A DNA stretch of 64,000 nt from Fortiea sp. LEGE XX443. GTDB lineage: Bacteria > Cyanobacteriota > Cyanobacteriia > Cyanobacteriales > Nostocaceae. The stretch is taken from contig NZ_JADEXZ010000022.1 of the NCBI RefSeq assembly GCF_015206815.1, forward strand, positions 1 through 64,000. Reading direction: 5' to 3'. Below the pieces are notes generated by a model that worked only from the letters and a program-made list of their open reading frames with translations, was not told the DNA's origin and searched no databases. The position numbers and the translations under genes were made by a program. This document shows, piece after piece, positions 9,362 through 18,377 of the stretch; position 1 is the first letter of the stretch, and each line of letters opens with the position of its first letter.

Positions 9362-9394
9362 AAATACCCGACTTCTTAAAGAAGTCGGGTATTT
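9362..9394 (+). terminator. Palindromic hairpin after the catalase gene
   Basis: A 15-bp perfect stem (AAATACCCGACTTCT and its complement) with a 3-nt loop, about 65 bp beyond the catalase stop. It looks like a rho-independent terminator with a weak T-tract. The same type of AAGTCGGGT palindrome is common between Nostoc genes, so it may also be a repeat that doubles as a terminator. Confidence 0.65.
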
Positions 9395-9645
9395 GAAGTT
9401 GAAGCTATCTTCCGTAGGTTGAGTGAAAGTGGAATCCAACAAATGCCATTAACAAAACTACAAAATTCTCAACTACAAAAATATCTCGATTCAAGAAGTA
9501 AAATTTACGCTGCAATTATTTTCCCGATAAAAATATTTTTTAACAATATTATGTTTTGGTGTTGGGTTACGGCGCAAAATAGATTTACTATATCGCTACA
9601 ATATCTCTCGTACGCCTCCACCCAACCTACTTTTTTTCAATTACA

Positions 9646-10992
9646 TTATTCCCCAGTAATTGAAAGTCCCTCAACCCAAACCCTAGGAGCAACACCGCCT
9701 GGTGTTAGCTCAACTTCTTTTTCCATATAAACAATTGATTTCAGAACTTGTAAGAAATCACCAGCAACCGTTGCTGACTCAATACTTGTCTTCACACCTT
9801 TGTGAATTAGCCAACCATCAAAAGGCAAAGAAAATGAGCCTTGCAATGCTTTTACACCAGCGTGTAAAGCATGTAAATCATCGATAAAAATTACATTTTC
9901 CGCAGTTTCTAAACTTAATTCTTGTTCAGGAAATGCGGCTGCAAACACATGATAAAAGTTAGGACTAACACTAACTTTTGCACCAATACTTGCATTACCT
10001 GTGGGTTGAGCATTCAGTCTTTTAGCAGTACCAGCACTGTGTAAAAAGCCTGTCAATACACCATTTTCAATTAATGTCACCTTACGAGTGGGTGTTCCTT
10101 CACCATCAAAAGTTTCCGCACCAACATTAGCCGGATGTAGTGCATCATCGTAAACCGAAAGCAGTGGAGAAGAAATTTCTTTACCTAAATCATCGGGAGT
10201 AGACAGGCTTTGTTTATCCAAAATGCTTTGAGCATTGAACAAATTAGAAAAAGCACCCAACAAACTTAAAAAAGCATCAGGCGAGAAAACAACTAAATAT
10301 TTACCAGACTGAATTTTTTCATAGTTCAAGTGACTGATAGTTTTATCAGTAGTTTCTTTGATGCAACCATTAATGTCAAGATCACCAACACCGCGACTAA
10401 TTCTAAAAGCACTACCACTGCGTGGTTTTTTATTTTCTTCTTCAGTTTTACTGTAAAGATAAACTGAGGCGATAGAATGAGATTCTTTTCTAACTGCACC
10501 ATCACTATTGAGATAAAATCTGTCAATATCTCTTTGAGCCAAGCCGTTGTAAGGTACACCCTTAATTGCTGGATGAGCCGTTAGTAGTTCTTTTTCTGCT
10601 CTCAGCAGTTTTTCTATCAATTCGGAAACTGGGGCTTGAGGCGTTTTATCATCTGGTGTGTGAGAAATAGGAACCGTCGCCTCTGGACTAAAATCAGGTG
10701 CATTTTCTTTAACACCAAAAAAACTAGCTTCATAAGCAGTTTTTAGTGCTAATTCTAATCCTGTGGGGTCTACATCTGTGGTGCTGGTGACACCAATTGT
10801 ATTATGTTCATTCCAAACACGCACGGTAACACCAGAGCGATTTGAGGCTTTAACTTGTTTTGGCTCACCTTGATCTACTTGGACACTGGTTTCGTCTATG
10901 GTTGAGCCATAGATATCGAATTTTTTGATGCCAAGTTTCTCGGCGTTTTCTTTGGCGTAATTTGCAATATCGTTGATATTAGGCATAGTCAA
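9646..10992 (-). CDS. pmbA: PmbA/TldE, metalloprotease-like partner of TldD
   Basis: A 448-aa protein of the TldD/PmbA family. Landmarks are the N-terminal 'IANYAKENAEKLG..FDIYGS' region, SNRSGVTVRVWNEHNT, GRVVFSPDAF-like text (YLVVFSPDAFLSLLGAF), FDGEGTPTRKVTLIENGVL and the C-terminal GGVAPRVWVEGLSI. It lacks the HExxxH zinc motif of TldD, as expected for the TldE/PmbA subunit. The TldD-TldE heterodimer degrades unfolded peptides and helps mature some RiPP peptides. It lies 90 bp downstream of tldD on the same strand, so the two are very likely co-transcribed. Confidence 0.92.
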   Translation of the reverse strand: MTMPNINDIANYAKENAEKLGIKKFDIYGSTIDETSVQVDQGEPKQVKASNRSGVTVRVWNEHNTIGVTSTTDVDPTGLELALKTAYEASFFGVKENAPDFSPEATVPISHTPDDKTPQAPVSELIEKLLRAEKELLTAHPAIKGVPYNGLAQRDIDRFYLNSDGAVRKESHSIASVYLYSKTEEENKKPRSGSAFRISRGVGDLDINGCIKETTDKTISHLNYEKIQSGKYLVVFSPDAFLSLLGAFSNLFNAQSILDKQSLSTPDDLGKEISSPLLSVYDDALHPANVGAETFDGEGTPTRKVTLIENGVLTGFLHSAGTAKRLNAQPTGNASIGAKVSVSPNFYHVFAAAFPEQELSLETAENVIFIDDLHALHAGVKALQGSFSLPFDGWLIHKGVKTSIESATVAGDFLQVLKSIVYMEKEVELTPGGVAPRVWVEGLSITGE

Positions 10993-11082
10993 TTTTAGAT
11001 TTTGGATTTTAATTTAACCGCCGATGGACGCAGATGTTTTGCCTTTTCATCTGTGTGCATCTGTGGTTTTATAAACGGATAA

Positions 11083-12555
11083 TTAGCGGCCGCCGACGGT
11101 GATAGAGTCAACTTTGAGATGAGGTTGTCCAACTGTGGTGTAAATGCTGCCACTGACAGAACCGCAGAAACCTGGTGCTAATTCTAAATCTTGGGAACAC
11201 ATGGAAATTTTGTTCATAATTTCCTTGGCTTCACCAATGAGAATTGCTCCTTTTAGTGGTTTGGTGATTTTGCCATTTTCGATTAAATAAGCTTCATCGA
11301 CACTAAAGTTAAATTGTCCTGTACCACCAACACTACCGCCACCCATTTTTTTGCAATAAATACCTTTATCAATTGAGGCAAATAAGTCTTCATTTGTATA
11401 TTCACCAGTTGCTATATAGGTGTTACGCATCCGACTGGCAGCTGCAAAGGTATAGTTTTGACGGCGGCCACTACCTGTTCTGGGATGTCCAGTACGCCAG
11501 GAACCTGCTCTATCTGCTAGGAAGTTTTTGAGAACGCCTTTTTCTATTAGTAAAGTTCTTTGTGCTGGCATACCTTCGTCGTCCATGTCAATTGTACCGA
11601 AGGCATTTTCGGCGCGCCCTTCATCCCAAGCTGTTAAACTTTCGTGAGCAATTTTTTCGCCTTTTTTATCGGCAAAGGGTGTAGTATTACGCTCAATTTG
11701 AGTGGTTTCTAGTAGGTGTCCACAGGCTTCATGGAAGATTACCCCACCAAAGTGATTGGCCATGACAATGGGGTAAGTACCTGATTCAACATAATCTGCG
11801 TAAAGCATCTTCCCAGCAGATTCGGATATTTGCTCGGCGGCTTGTGTATAGTCCCAAGTTCTTAGAAAGTTAGCATCGCTGGTGTTTCCCGCACGTTCAC
11901 CGATAGAAGCACGATTTGCACCATCGGCACACAATAAGTTAAATCCTACCGATTGGGTGAGGCGAATGTCACGGGCAAAGGTTCCATCACTGGAAGCAAC
12001 TAGCACTTCTTGCCAATCTCGGAAATAAGTTGCGCGGCGAGATTGTACATGGCTGGCTTTTTGGTTCAGACTAGCAGTACCATCCAAAAGGATTTCGCCC
12101 ATTTCGCGGATTGAGCTACACAGTTCTAACCATCCATTTTTGCCTCTTTTGGTGGCGTAATCCCGCAATAATTCCAGATTGATTTCCGGGATGAAGGAAT
12201 AAGGTGCGGGTAACTGTAAGCCTAAGATAGAAAGTCCTTTTTCTAAGGCTGCTTTTAATCCAGAAAAGGAAAGGTCATTTGTGCTGACGTAGCAATCGCC
12301 TTTGCCACGAAATACTCTAACTCCTGCGCCTGTGGCTAAACTGGGTGAAATGCTGGTGATAGCATCATCTTCTGCTAAACAACTAATATAGTTGCGACGC
12401 TCTAAGAAAAATTCAATGAAGTCAGCACCGGCGGCGCGTCCTAGTCCCAAAAGGGTAGCCAGGGGGGCTTCCCACGTTTCATCGAATTTTTCTGTTGTGG
12501 AGGAGTATGTTAAGGTTGGAAGTTGGTTCGAGAGAAGTAGGGTACTTGTAAGCAT
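11083..12555 (-). CDS. tldD: TldD zinc metalloprotease
   Basis: A 490-aa protein with the TldD zinc-binding motif in [16 protein letters not shown], followed by [41 protein letters not shown] and the C-terminal [20 protein letters not shown]. TldD supplies the active site of the TldD/TldE heterodimer. In cyanobacteria this pair often occurs without any linked peptide-modification genes, and here too no RiPP genes are adjacent. The order tldD then pmbA with a 90-bp gap suggests one operon. Confidence 0.93.
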   Translation of the reverse strand: MLTSTLLLSNQLPTLTYSSTTEKFDETWEAPLATLLGLGRAAGADFIEFFLERRNYISCLAEDDAITSISPSLATGAGVRVFRGKGDCYVSTNDLSFSGLKAALEKGLSILGLQLPAPYSFIPEINLELLRDYATKRGKNGWLELCSSIREMGEILLDGTASLNQKASHVQSRRATYFRDWQEVLVASSDGTFARDIRLTQSVGFNLLCADGANRASIGERAGNTSDANFLRTWDYTQAAEQISESAGKMLYADYVESGTYPIVMANHFGGVIFHEACGHLLETTQIERNTTPFADKKGEKIAHESLTAWDEGRAENAFGTIDMDDEGMPAQRTLLIEKGVLKNFLADRAGSWRTGHPRTGSGRRQNYTFAAASRMRNTYIATGEYTNEDLFASIDKGIYCKKMGGGSVGGTGQFNFSVDEAYLIENGKITKPLKGAILIGEAKEIMNKISMCSQDLELAPGFCGSVSGSIYTTVGQPHLKVDSITVGGR

Positions 12556-12717
12556 GGGTAGCCTCGTGTGCTGGCTGAATTTCAGAGATTTAACTGAAAA
12601 ATCCTAGTGTGTTAACTCTAGCAAATTTACCCAGAATAGAGAGGCAGGGGGCAGAGGAGCAGGGCGCAGGGGAGATGATTTTTTGTTTGTTGTTTCCATG
12701 TATATACAATAATAGAA

Positions 12718-13596
12718 TTAATTCCCTCCTGCCTCCATATTGCCTTGACGAGCGAAGATTTCAATCATTTCGCTGCGGGTGAGGTTATTTTCAGCCGCTA
12801 ATTCAGCCAACTTTTCCCAAGCTGTGTCTGTGAGTCTAATAGACCTTAATTGTTTAGGTTCTGAGCCGTAATCTGTTTGAAATTTGCCGGAAGAGTTACG
12901 TCTGCGCCTGGGTGATTTTTGTCTTGTACCGGAATATTTATCTGCAAGTTCAGTTTTAGGAATTTGATTAATAGTGATTAATTTAACTAGATTATCAATC
13001 AGGCGATCGCGCTCCATTGGTAAAATGTCTTGACCATGCAGCATATACTGAAGAATCATAAAATGTACTAGTGTACCAATAAAAATACGTGCAGCTACCT
13101 CTGGGTCAGGTAGTTGTAGTTCTGGATGGGCGGCAAAATATTGGCACATAAGTTCCAACCCAGGTTTTTCTATGTTGCGGAGGAAGACTTGCGCTAGTAG
13201 GGGGAATCGCCCCGATTCACCAATAATTAATCTGATTAAGCCGAGAAACTCTTGTTCGCAAGTAACCTTCTCTAAAACATTGGCCGCTACTTGGCGCAGC
13301 ACAATTTTAGGTTCGCCTTGGTGAAATTCTGGGTCTTGGGGGTTAAATAATGGCAGACATTTTTCTTGAGCTAGTCGCTCAACAAGTGCTGCAAATAATG
13401 TTTCCTTGTCTTGAAAATAGCTGTAAACAGTTGTTTTTGACACTCCCGCTGCGGCTGTCACTTTATCCATTGTTGTAGCAGCATAGCCATTTTCGAGAAA
13501 CTCTTGCATTGCGCCCGCTAGGATAGCATCGACTTTCTCGGCTGAAGGTGAACGGTCTATATTGTCTTGTTCTGTCTGTCTTTTGTTTTTTCTCAT
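12718..13596 (-). CDS. TetR-family regulator with C-terminal ribbon-helix-helix segment
   Basis: A 292-aa regulator. The N-terminal TetR helix-turn-helix (AGVSKTTVYSYFQDKETLF, about residues 50-68) is followed by a helical ligand/dimer domain (LGLIRLIIGESGRFPLLA). After a basic linker (RQKSPRRRRNSSGKFQ) comes a segment resembling a CopG/Arc-type ribbon-helix-helix: RSIRLTDTAWEKLAELAAEN then NLTRSEMIEIFARQ. Most TetR proteins are ~190-220 aa and end before this. It is divergent from a DevBCA-type exporter with an 11-bp inverted repeat between them, so it very likely represses that operon, and perhaps itself. Confidence 0.88.
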   Translation of the reverse strand: MRKNKRQTEQDNIDRSPSAEKVDAILAGAMQEFLENGYAATTMDKVTAAAGVSKTTVYSYFQDKETLFAALVERLAQEKCLPLFNPQDPEFHQGEPKIVLRQVAANVLEKVTCEQEFLGLIRLIIGESGRFPLLAQVFLRNIEKPGLELMCQYFAAHPELQLPDPEVAARIFIGTLVHFMILQYMLHGQDILPMERDRLIDNLVKLITINQIPKTELADKYSGTRQKSPRRRRNSSGKFQTDYGSEPKQLRSIRLTDTAWEKLAELAAENNLTRSEMIEIFARQGNMEAGGN

Positions 13597-13689
13597 CTTC
13601 TGATTTTCTGGCTAAATCAACCTAGCGTAAAAGGGAGTGGGGAGTAGGGCTGAAATTTTCGGATGACTCTTGACATTATTGTAATGTAC

Positions 13690-13719
13690 AGTTTAGTTTA
13701 GTTACAGTTAAACTAAACT
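13690..13719. promoter_or_regulatory. Palindromic operator between tetR and the devBCA-like operon
   Basis: AGTTTAGTTTA at 13690-13700 and its exact complement TAAACTAAACT at 13709-13719 are separated by 8 bp. Arms of this size at this spacing suit a TetR dimer or pair of dimers. A further half-site-like TTTAGTTAG lies at 13725-13733. It sits in the divergent promoter region, 41 bp before the exporter's first gene. Confidence 0.75.
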
Positions 13720-13759
13720 AGATTGTTTAGTTAGCGTCCTAAACAAAAGGGGGCTTACG

Positions 13760-15055
13760 GTGAATAATGCAGCAGTTAAAGGTTCCGCATACTTCAAGCC
13801 TAGCTCTCGCCAACTAATAATGTTGGCAGCAGCGATAGGTTTTGCGATCGCAGGTTATAAATTTTGGCAAGTTCAATCAGCGCCTACCATTGCAGCGCCA
13901 ACAACAGAGGTAAGCATACCGCAAATTACTACGGTGACAGCATTAGGTAGGCTAGAACCGAAGGGAAAGGTAATTAAACTTTCGGCCCCTGCTGCTAGTC
14001 AAGGCAGTCGGGTAGAGAAATTGTTAGTCAAAGAGGGCGATAAAGTAAAGGCTGGACAAGTAATTGCTATTTTAGATAATAGCGATCGCCTAGAAGCAGC
14101 TTTACAAGAAGCCCAAGAGGCAATCAAAATAGCCAAGGTCAATCTGGCGAAAGTCCAAGCAGGTGCGAAAGTGGGCGAAATCGAAGCCCAAAAAGCCGAA
14201 ATTTCCCGCGTACAAGCCCAAAATATTGGTGAAATCAGAGAACAAAGGCAAACTGTTGCTAGGTTAGAGGCGCAATGGCAAGGTGAGAAAACAGCCCAAC
14301 AGGCAACAATCAAAAGATTAGAAGCGGAATTGAAAAATGCTCAAGCAGAATTTCGCCGCTATCAGCAACTTTACTCTGAAGGTGCAATTTCCCAATCTAC
14401 CTTTGACAGTAAACGCTTGAGTGTAGATACTGTTACCGAGCAGTTGAGCGAAGCCAGAGCCAATCTTAACCGCATAGATGCTACTGGTAGCAAGCAAATT
14501 AGCGAAGCCAAAACAGTTCTGGCGCGGATTGATTCTACTGGTAGCAAGCAAGTCCAATCAGCCGAAGCCAACTTAGACCGCATAGCCGAGGTACGCCCTG
14601 TTGATGTGCAAGCTGCAAAAGTAGAAATTGACCGGACTATAGCAGCGGCGAAGCAAGCCAAGGCAAACTTAGATCAAGCTTATGTTAAGTCGCCCCAAGA
14701 CGGTGTAATCTTCGACATTCATACACGTTCTGGTGAACAAGTATCCAACGACGGCATCGTAGAAATTGGACAAACTAATCAGATGTATGCAGTTGTAGAA
14801 GTTTATCAAAGCGATGTCAGAAAAATTCGTCCTCAACAAAAAGTGCGAATATCTAGCAACTCGCTCCCTAGTGAACTACAGGGAAAAGTTGATTGGATTG
14901 GCTGGAAAGTGCAGCGTCAAAACGTCATCAACACAGATCCCAGTGAAAATATTGACTCTAGAGTTGTAGAAGTTCATGTGCAGCTAGATAACGCTTCTAG
15001 CACCAAAGCCGCTAAATTTACCAATTTGCAAGTCAAAGCGGTGATTGAATTATGA
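13760..15055 (+). CDS. devB-like: DevB-like membrane fusion protein (HlyD family)
   Basis: A 431-aa periplasmic adaptor. It starts at GTG with a GGGGG ribosome-binding stretch 6 nt upstream, has one N-terminal membrane anchor (about residues 18-33), a lipoyl/barrel entry (VTALGRLEPKGKVIKL, VEKLLVKEGDKVKAGQVIA), a long coiled-coil hairpin (about 95-300) with a short internal repeat built on 'ATGSKQ/STGSKQ', and a return barrel (AYVKSPQDGVIFDIHTRSGEQV). DevB proteins link an inner-membrane ABC pump to TolC-type outer-membrane channels. In heterocyst formers one such system exports envelope glycolipids, and paralogues serve other substrates. Confidence 0.9.
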   Translation: MNNAAVKGSAYFKPSSRQLIMLAAAIGFAIAGYKFWQVQSAPTIAAPTTEVSIPQITTVTALGRLEPKGKVIKLSAPAASQGSRVEKLLVKEGDKVKAGQVIAILDNSDRLEAALQEAQEAIKIAKVNLAKVQAGAKVGEIEAQKAEISRVQAQNIGEIREQRQTVARLEAQWQGEKTAQQATIKRLEAELKNAQAEFRRYQQLYSEGAISQSTFDSKRLSVDTVTEQLSEARANLNRIDATGSKQISEAKTVLARIDSTGSKQVQSAEANLDRIAEVRPVDVQAAKVEIDRTIAAAKQAKANLDQAYVKSPQDGVIFDIHTRSGEQVSNDGIVEIGQTNQMYAVVEVYQSDVRKIRPQQKVRISSNSLPSELQGKVDWIGWKVQRQNVINTDPSENIDSRVVEVHVQLDNASSTKAAKFTNLQVKAVIEL

Positions 15056-15165
15056 CAAATCAATCGAACCACAGAGACGCAGAGAACGCGGAGAAATAAG
15101 AGTTTGGGAGGTTTTTGTGTGTGTCCATAACAAAGTACAAATAACAAATCAAACAAAATTGCTAT

Positions 15166-16344
15166 ATGAATCAAGTCATACAAGAATTGCAACGGCGCAC
15201 ACCTTTAGGATGGCTGCAACTAAGTCATCACAAAAGCCGCCTGTTAGTTGCATTAGCAGGTATAGCCTTTGCCGATGTTCTAATTTTTATGCAGTTGGGT
15301 TTTCAAAATGCGTTGTATGACAGCAACACTCGTCTGAATCGCGCCATACTTGCAGACATCATCTTGCTAAGTCCGCAAAGCCGGAACATGCAGAATTTAT
15401 CTACCTTCTCCCGACGGCGACTGTTGCAAGCAGCAGATGTACCAGGTGTGAAATCAGCCGAAGCCATGTATATCGGTTTAGTAACATGGAAGAATCCTCA
15501 AACCCGTCGCAAAACTTCGATGCAAGCCATTGGGTTTAGTCCTGAGCAATCCGCCTTAGATATTCCCGAAGTGAACAGCCAATTAGACAAAATTAAATTA
15601 CCAGACACATTCATTTTTGATCGCGCATCGAGAGGTACATATCAAGAAGTTATTCCGCAAATTGATGCAGGTAAAGTTATCACCACTGAAGTAGATAAAC
15701 ACACGATTACAATTAGCGGTACATTCAAATTAGGTGCATCTTTTGGTGCTGATGGCACATTAGTTTCTAGCGATGAAAACTTTTTGCGGCTGTTTCCCAG
15801 ACGACAAGTAGGCAGTATTAATCTAGGTTTAATTAACATTCAACCGGGCTATAATTCCCAGCAGGTAGCAGCAGCTTTGAAATCGCATCTGCAAAGTCAG
15901 GATGTCAAAGTATTAACCCGCGCAGAATACATAAAAATGGAAGAAGACTATTGGAAAACAGAAAGTCCCATTGGTTTTATCTTCACTTTGGGCGTGTCGA
16001 TGGGGTTTATTGTCGGCGTGATTATTGTTTATCAAGTTCTATCTACTGATGTGAATGCCCATCTCAAAGAATACGCTACCTTCAAAGCAATGGGCTATCG
16101 TAATTCCTATTTACTAGGAGTAATTTTTGAAGAGGCCATCATTTTAGCAGTTTTAGGTTTTATTCCAGGTTTTATTGTGCCTTTAGGACTTTATCAATTA
16201 GCTGCTAATGCTACAAATTTGCCTATATATATGACAGCAGTTAGGGCATTAATAGTTCTAATTTTAACCATAATTATGTGTACCATGTCTGGCGCGATCG
16301 CCACTCAAAAACTCCAATCAGCCGACCCCGCAGACATGTTTTAA
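15166..16344 (+). CDS. devC-like: DevC-like ABC transporter permease
   Basis: A 392-aa permease of the FtsX/MacB type. There is one N-terminal membrane span (about residues 24-45, LLVALAGIAFADVLIFMQLG), a long periplasmic domain, and three C-terminal spans (about 266-290, 316-340 and 360-380). The N-terminal 'TPLGWLQLSHHKSRLLVALAG' opening is characteristic of cyanobacterial DevC proteins. It sits 110 bp after devB and 52 bp before the ATPase gene, a classic devBCA order. Substrate unknown, and linkage to the TetR gene suggests inducible efflux. Confidence 0.92.
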   Translation: MNQVIQELQRRTPLGWLQLSHHKSRLLVALAGIAFADVLIFMQLGFQNALYDSNTRLNRAILADIILLSPQSRNMQNLSTFSRRRLLQAADVPGVKSAEAMYIGLVTWKNPQTRRKTSMQAIGFSPEQSALDIPEVNSQLDKIKLPDTFIFDRASRGTYQEVIPQIDAGKVITTEVDKHTITISGTFKLGASFGADGTLVSSDENFLRLFPRRQVGSINLGLINIQPGYNSQQVAAALKSHLQSQDVKVLTRAEYIKMEEDYWKTESPIGFIFTLGVSMGFIVGVIIVYQVLSTDVNAHLKEYATFKAMGYRNSYLLGVIFEEAIILAVLGFIPGFIVPLGLYQLAANATNLPIYMTAVRALIVLILTIIMCTMSGAIATQKLQSADPADMF

Positions 16345-16357
16345 ACAAACATAATCT

Positions 16358-16391
16358 TAATTACGAATTACGAACTACGAATTACGAATTA
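16358..16391 (+). repeat. Heptamer tract (STRR-like) in the devC-devA gap
   Basis: Tandem copies of ATTACGA-type heptamers (AATTACGAATTACGAACTAC and onward) fill most of the 52-bp gap between the permease and ATPase genes. Such short tandem repeats are typical of Nostocales intergenic DNA. Confidence 0.7.
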
Positions 16392-16396
16392 GTATT

Positions 16397-17107
16397 ATGC
16401 CAAATATACCCGTCATATCCATCCAAAATCTCGACCATTACTTTGGTAAAGGTCAACTCCGTAAACAAGTTTTATTTGATATCAACCTCACCATTAATAC
16501 AGGCGAAATTATAATTATGACCGGGCCTTCTGGCTCTGGTAAAACTACACTATTAACCTTAGTGGGAGGGTTACGTTCTGCCCAAACTGGTAGTTTACAA
16601 GTACTAGGTAGAGAACTTTGTAGTGCGAGTAGTGGAGAACTCACCCAGGCGCGACGTAGCAACGGTTATATTTTTCAAGCCCATAACCTGCATGGTAGCT
16701 TAACAGCAATTCAGAACGTGCGTATGGGTTTGGAAGTACAACAAAAAATTTCAACCCAAGAAATGCTGATGCGATCGCAAGCAATGTTAGAAGCTGTAGG
16801 ATTGGGACAACGCCTGAATTACTATCCAGATAGCTTATCGGGAGGACAAAAACAACGAGTAGCGATCGCTCGTGCCTTGGTAAATCAGCCTAAAATAGTC
16901 TTAGCCGATGAACCAACAGCCGCCCTGGATAAACAATCTGGGCGCGATGTCGTAGAATTAATGCAGAAACTTGCCAAAGAGCAAGGTTGTACAATTTTGC
17001 TCGTTACCCACGACAACCGCATTTTAGATATTGCTGACCGGATTATTTACATGGAAGATGGTCATCTTGTTAGAGATAGTGTGAGTGCTGTAGCACTAGA
17101 AAAGTAA
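16397..17107 (+). CDS. devA-like: DevA-like ABC transporter ATPase
   Basis: A 236-aa nucleotide-binding subunit with Walker A (GPSGSGKTT), Q-loop (IFQAHNL), ABC signature (LSGGQKQR), Walker B plus catalytic Glu (VLADEPTAALD) and H-loop (LLVTHDNRI). Sequence around the signature resembles the LolD/MacB/DevA group. It energises the DevC permease encoded just upstream, and the three genes form a complete pump minus the outer-membrane TolC-type partner, which is not in this window. Confidence 0.94.
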   Translation: MPNIPVISIQNLDHYFGKGQLRKQVLFDINLTINTGEIIIMTGPSGSGKTTLLTLVGGLRSAQTGSLQVLGRELCSASSGELTQARRSNGYIFQAHNLHGSLTAIQNVRMGLEVQQKISTQEMLMRSQAMLEAVGLGQRLNYYPDSLSGGQKQRVAIARALVNQPKIVLADEPTAALDKQSGRDVVELMQKLAKEQGCTILLVTHDNRILDIADRIIYMEDGHLVRDSVSAVALEK

Positions 17108-17177
17108 TATCGCTTTTCACCCTCTGAACTCTAACGTTCGAGTAAAAAGGCTCAACCTTCAGCCTTATAACTTCATC

Positions 17178-17366
17178 ATTCCACGTCAGAACAGGAAATT
17201 TCAAGCTTAAAATAAGAACATTCTCACTTAGAACAGAAAGATTCTCACTTCAAACAGAAACGTTCTTACTTTAAACAAAAACGTTCTTACTTTAAACAGG
17301 AACGTTCTCATTTCAAACAAGAACATTCTCACTTCAAACAAGAATGTTGTCGTTTAGAACCTGAAA
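17178..17366. repeat. 21-bp tandem repeat array (9 units)
   Basis: Nine contiguous 21-bp units run from 17178 to 17366. The best conserved middle units read GTTCTTACTTTAAACAAAAA plus one base, with variants such as ATTCTCACTTCAAACAAGAA. Outer units are diverged. The array has no spacers and so is not CRISPR. It lies between devA and mazG. A second 21-bp array of different but possibly related sequence lies at 43944-44084. Confidence 0.85.
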
Positions 17367-17378
17367 AGCCAAGATTAG

Positions 17379-17413
17379 GCGTAGACGAGAAGCAGCTTGT
17401 CGTCAGACATCGC
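17379..17413. repeat. 35-bp dispersed repeat, copy 1
   Basis: GCGTAGACG, 8 variable bases, then CTTGTCGTCAGACATCGC. The same arrangement recurs at 20293-20327 with 29 of 35 bases identical by eye. This is a familiar kind of Nostoc intergenic repeat. Confidence 0.65.
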
Positions 17414-17519
17414 ATTCTACTCACTTCATCTCTGGGAATGCCTTCCCTTGTTCGCGGTTTGTGCCATATCATGCTTTGCTGAAGGTGAAAAAGTATTGAA
17501 GTGGACGACAAAGTTAGTT

Positions 17520-18344
17520 ATGGAATCAAATCATCAAAATGCTGATACACTAGCAGCACTGCAAGAATTAATAGACGTAGTGGCAAAATTGCGATCGCCT
17601 GATGGTGGTTGTCCTTGGGATTTGGTACAAACTCCTGAAACTTTAACTCCCTACGTCATTGAAGAAGCGTATGAAGTCGTAGACGCAATCAAAAGCGGCA
17701 ATCAAGCAGCAATTTCCGAAGAATTAGGCGATTTACTCTTACAAGTTGTCTTACAAACTCAAATCGCCAGTGAATACCAACAATTCACCCTGAAAGAAGT
17801 AGTAAATGGTATTTCTCAAAAACTAATTCGCCGCCATCCCCATGTGTTCGGTGATGTAACTGTGCAGAATGTCGAGGAAGTGCGGCAAAACTGGGAACAA
17901 ATCAAAGCTGCGGAAAAAGGCGAACCATCCCCAGAAAATCAACAACTAAGCGCCAAACTCAGCCGTTACGGGCGCACCCTTCCCCCATTAATAGCAGCGA
18001 TGAAAATTTCCCAAAAGGCGGCGGAGGTAGGCTTTGAATGGGAAAACATTGATGGGGTGTGGGCGAAATTTCACGAAGAGTTGGCAGAGTTTCAGCAAGC
18101 TTTAGCTGAGGAAACACCAGAACGCCAACAAGCAGAATTAGGTGATTTACTATTTGCCATTATTCAACTAGCGCGTTGGCACAATCTTGACCCTAGCGCC
18201 GCCTTGCAAGGTACAAATCAACGATTTGTCCAGCGGTTACAAAAAATGGAGGCAGTAGTTGACCGCCCCCTTTCGGATTACAGTTTGGATGAGTTAGAGA
18301 TGCTCTGGCAACAGGCAAAAGCCCAACTTGCCCAAGAGTCTTGA
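17520..18344 (+). CDS. mazG: MazG nucleoside triphosphate pyrophosphohydrolase
   Basis: A 274-aa tandem-domain MazG. The ATG at 17520 gives the standard start (MESNHQNADTLAALQELI). A longer frame reaching 17397 would read through the 35-bp repeat and is rejected. Domain 1 has the metal-binding helices PYVIEEAYEVVDAI and EELGDLLLQVV, and domain 2 has FHEELAEFQQAL and QAELGDLLFAIIQLARW, together the EExxE/ExxD pattern of the all-alpha NTP pyrophosphatases. It hydrolyses NTPs to NMP and pyrophosphate and is thought to clean the nucleotide pool. Confidence 0.93.
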   Translation: MESNHQNADTLAALQELIDVVAKLRSPDGGCPWDLVQTPETLTPYVIEEAYEVVDAIKSGNQAAISEELGDLLLQVVLQTQIASEYQQFTLKEVVNGISQKLIRRHPHVFGDVTVQNVEEVRQNWEQIKAAEKGEPSPENQQLSAKLSRYGRTLPPLIAAMKISQKAAEVGFEWENIDGVWAKFHEELAEFQQALAEETPERQQAELGDLLFAIIQLARWHNLDPSAALQGTNQRFVQRLQKMEAVVDRPLSDYSLDELEMLWQQAKAQLAQES

Positions 18345-18377
18345 TATATACCAGTTTACAATTTGATGGTCACAGTC

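Noticed and set aside
9419-9730. 103-aa frame after the catalase
   Set aside because: It overlaps the end of pmbA on the opposite strand and has no recognisable content.
9646-12555. RiPP maturation locus around TldD/PmbA
   Set aside because: No precursor or modifying-enzyme genes in the neighbourhood; the pair is a housekeeping set in many cyanobacteria.
13999-14661. Several minus-strand frames inside the devB-like gene
   Set aside because: They are mirror frames of the repetitive coiled-coil coding sequence.
17178-17366. CRISPR array
   Set aside because: The 21-bp units are contiguous with no unique spacers and no cas genes are near.
17397-17519. N-terminal extension of MazG
   Set aside because: It would translate part of the 35-bp dispersed repeat and is absent from the usual MazG start; ATG 17520 fits better.
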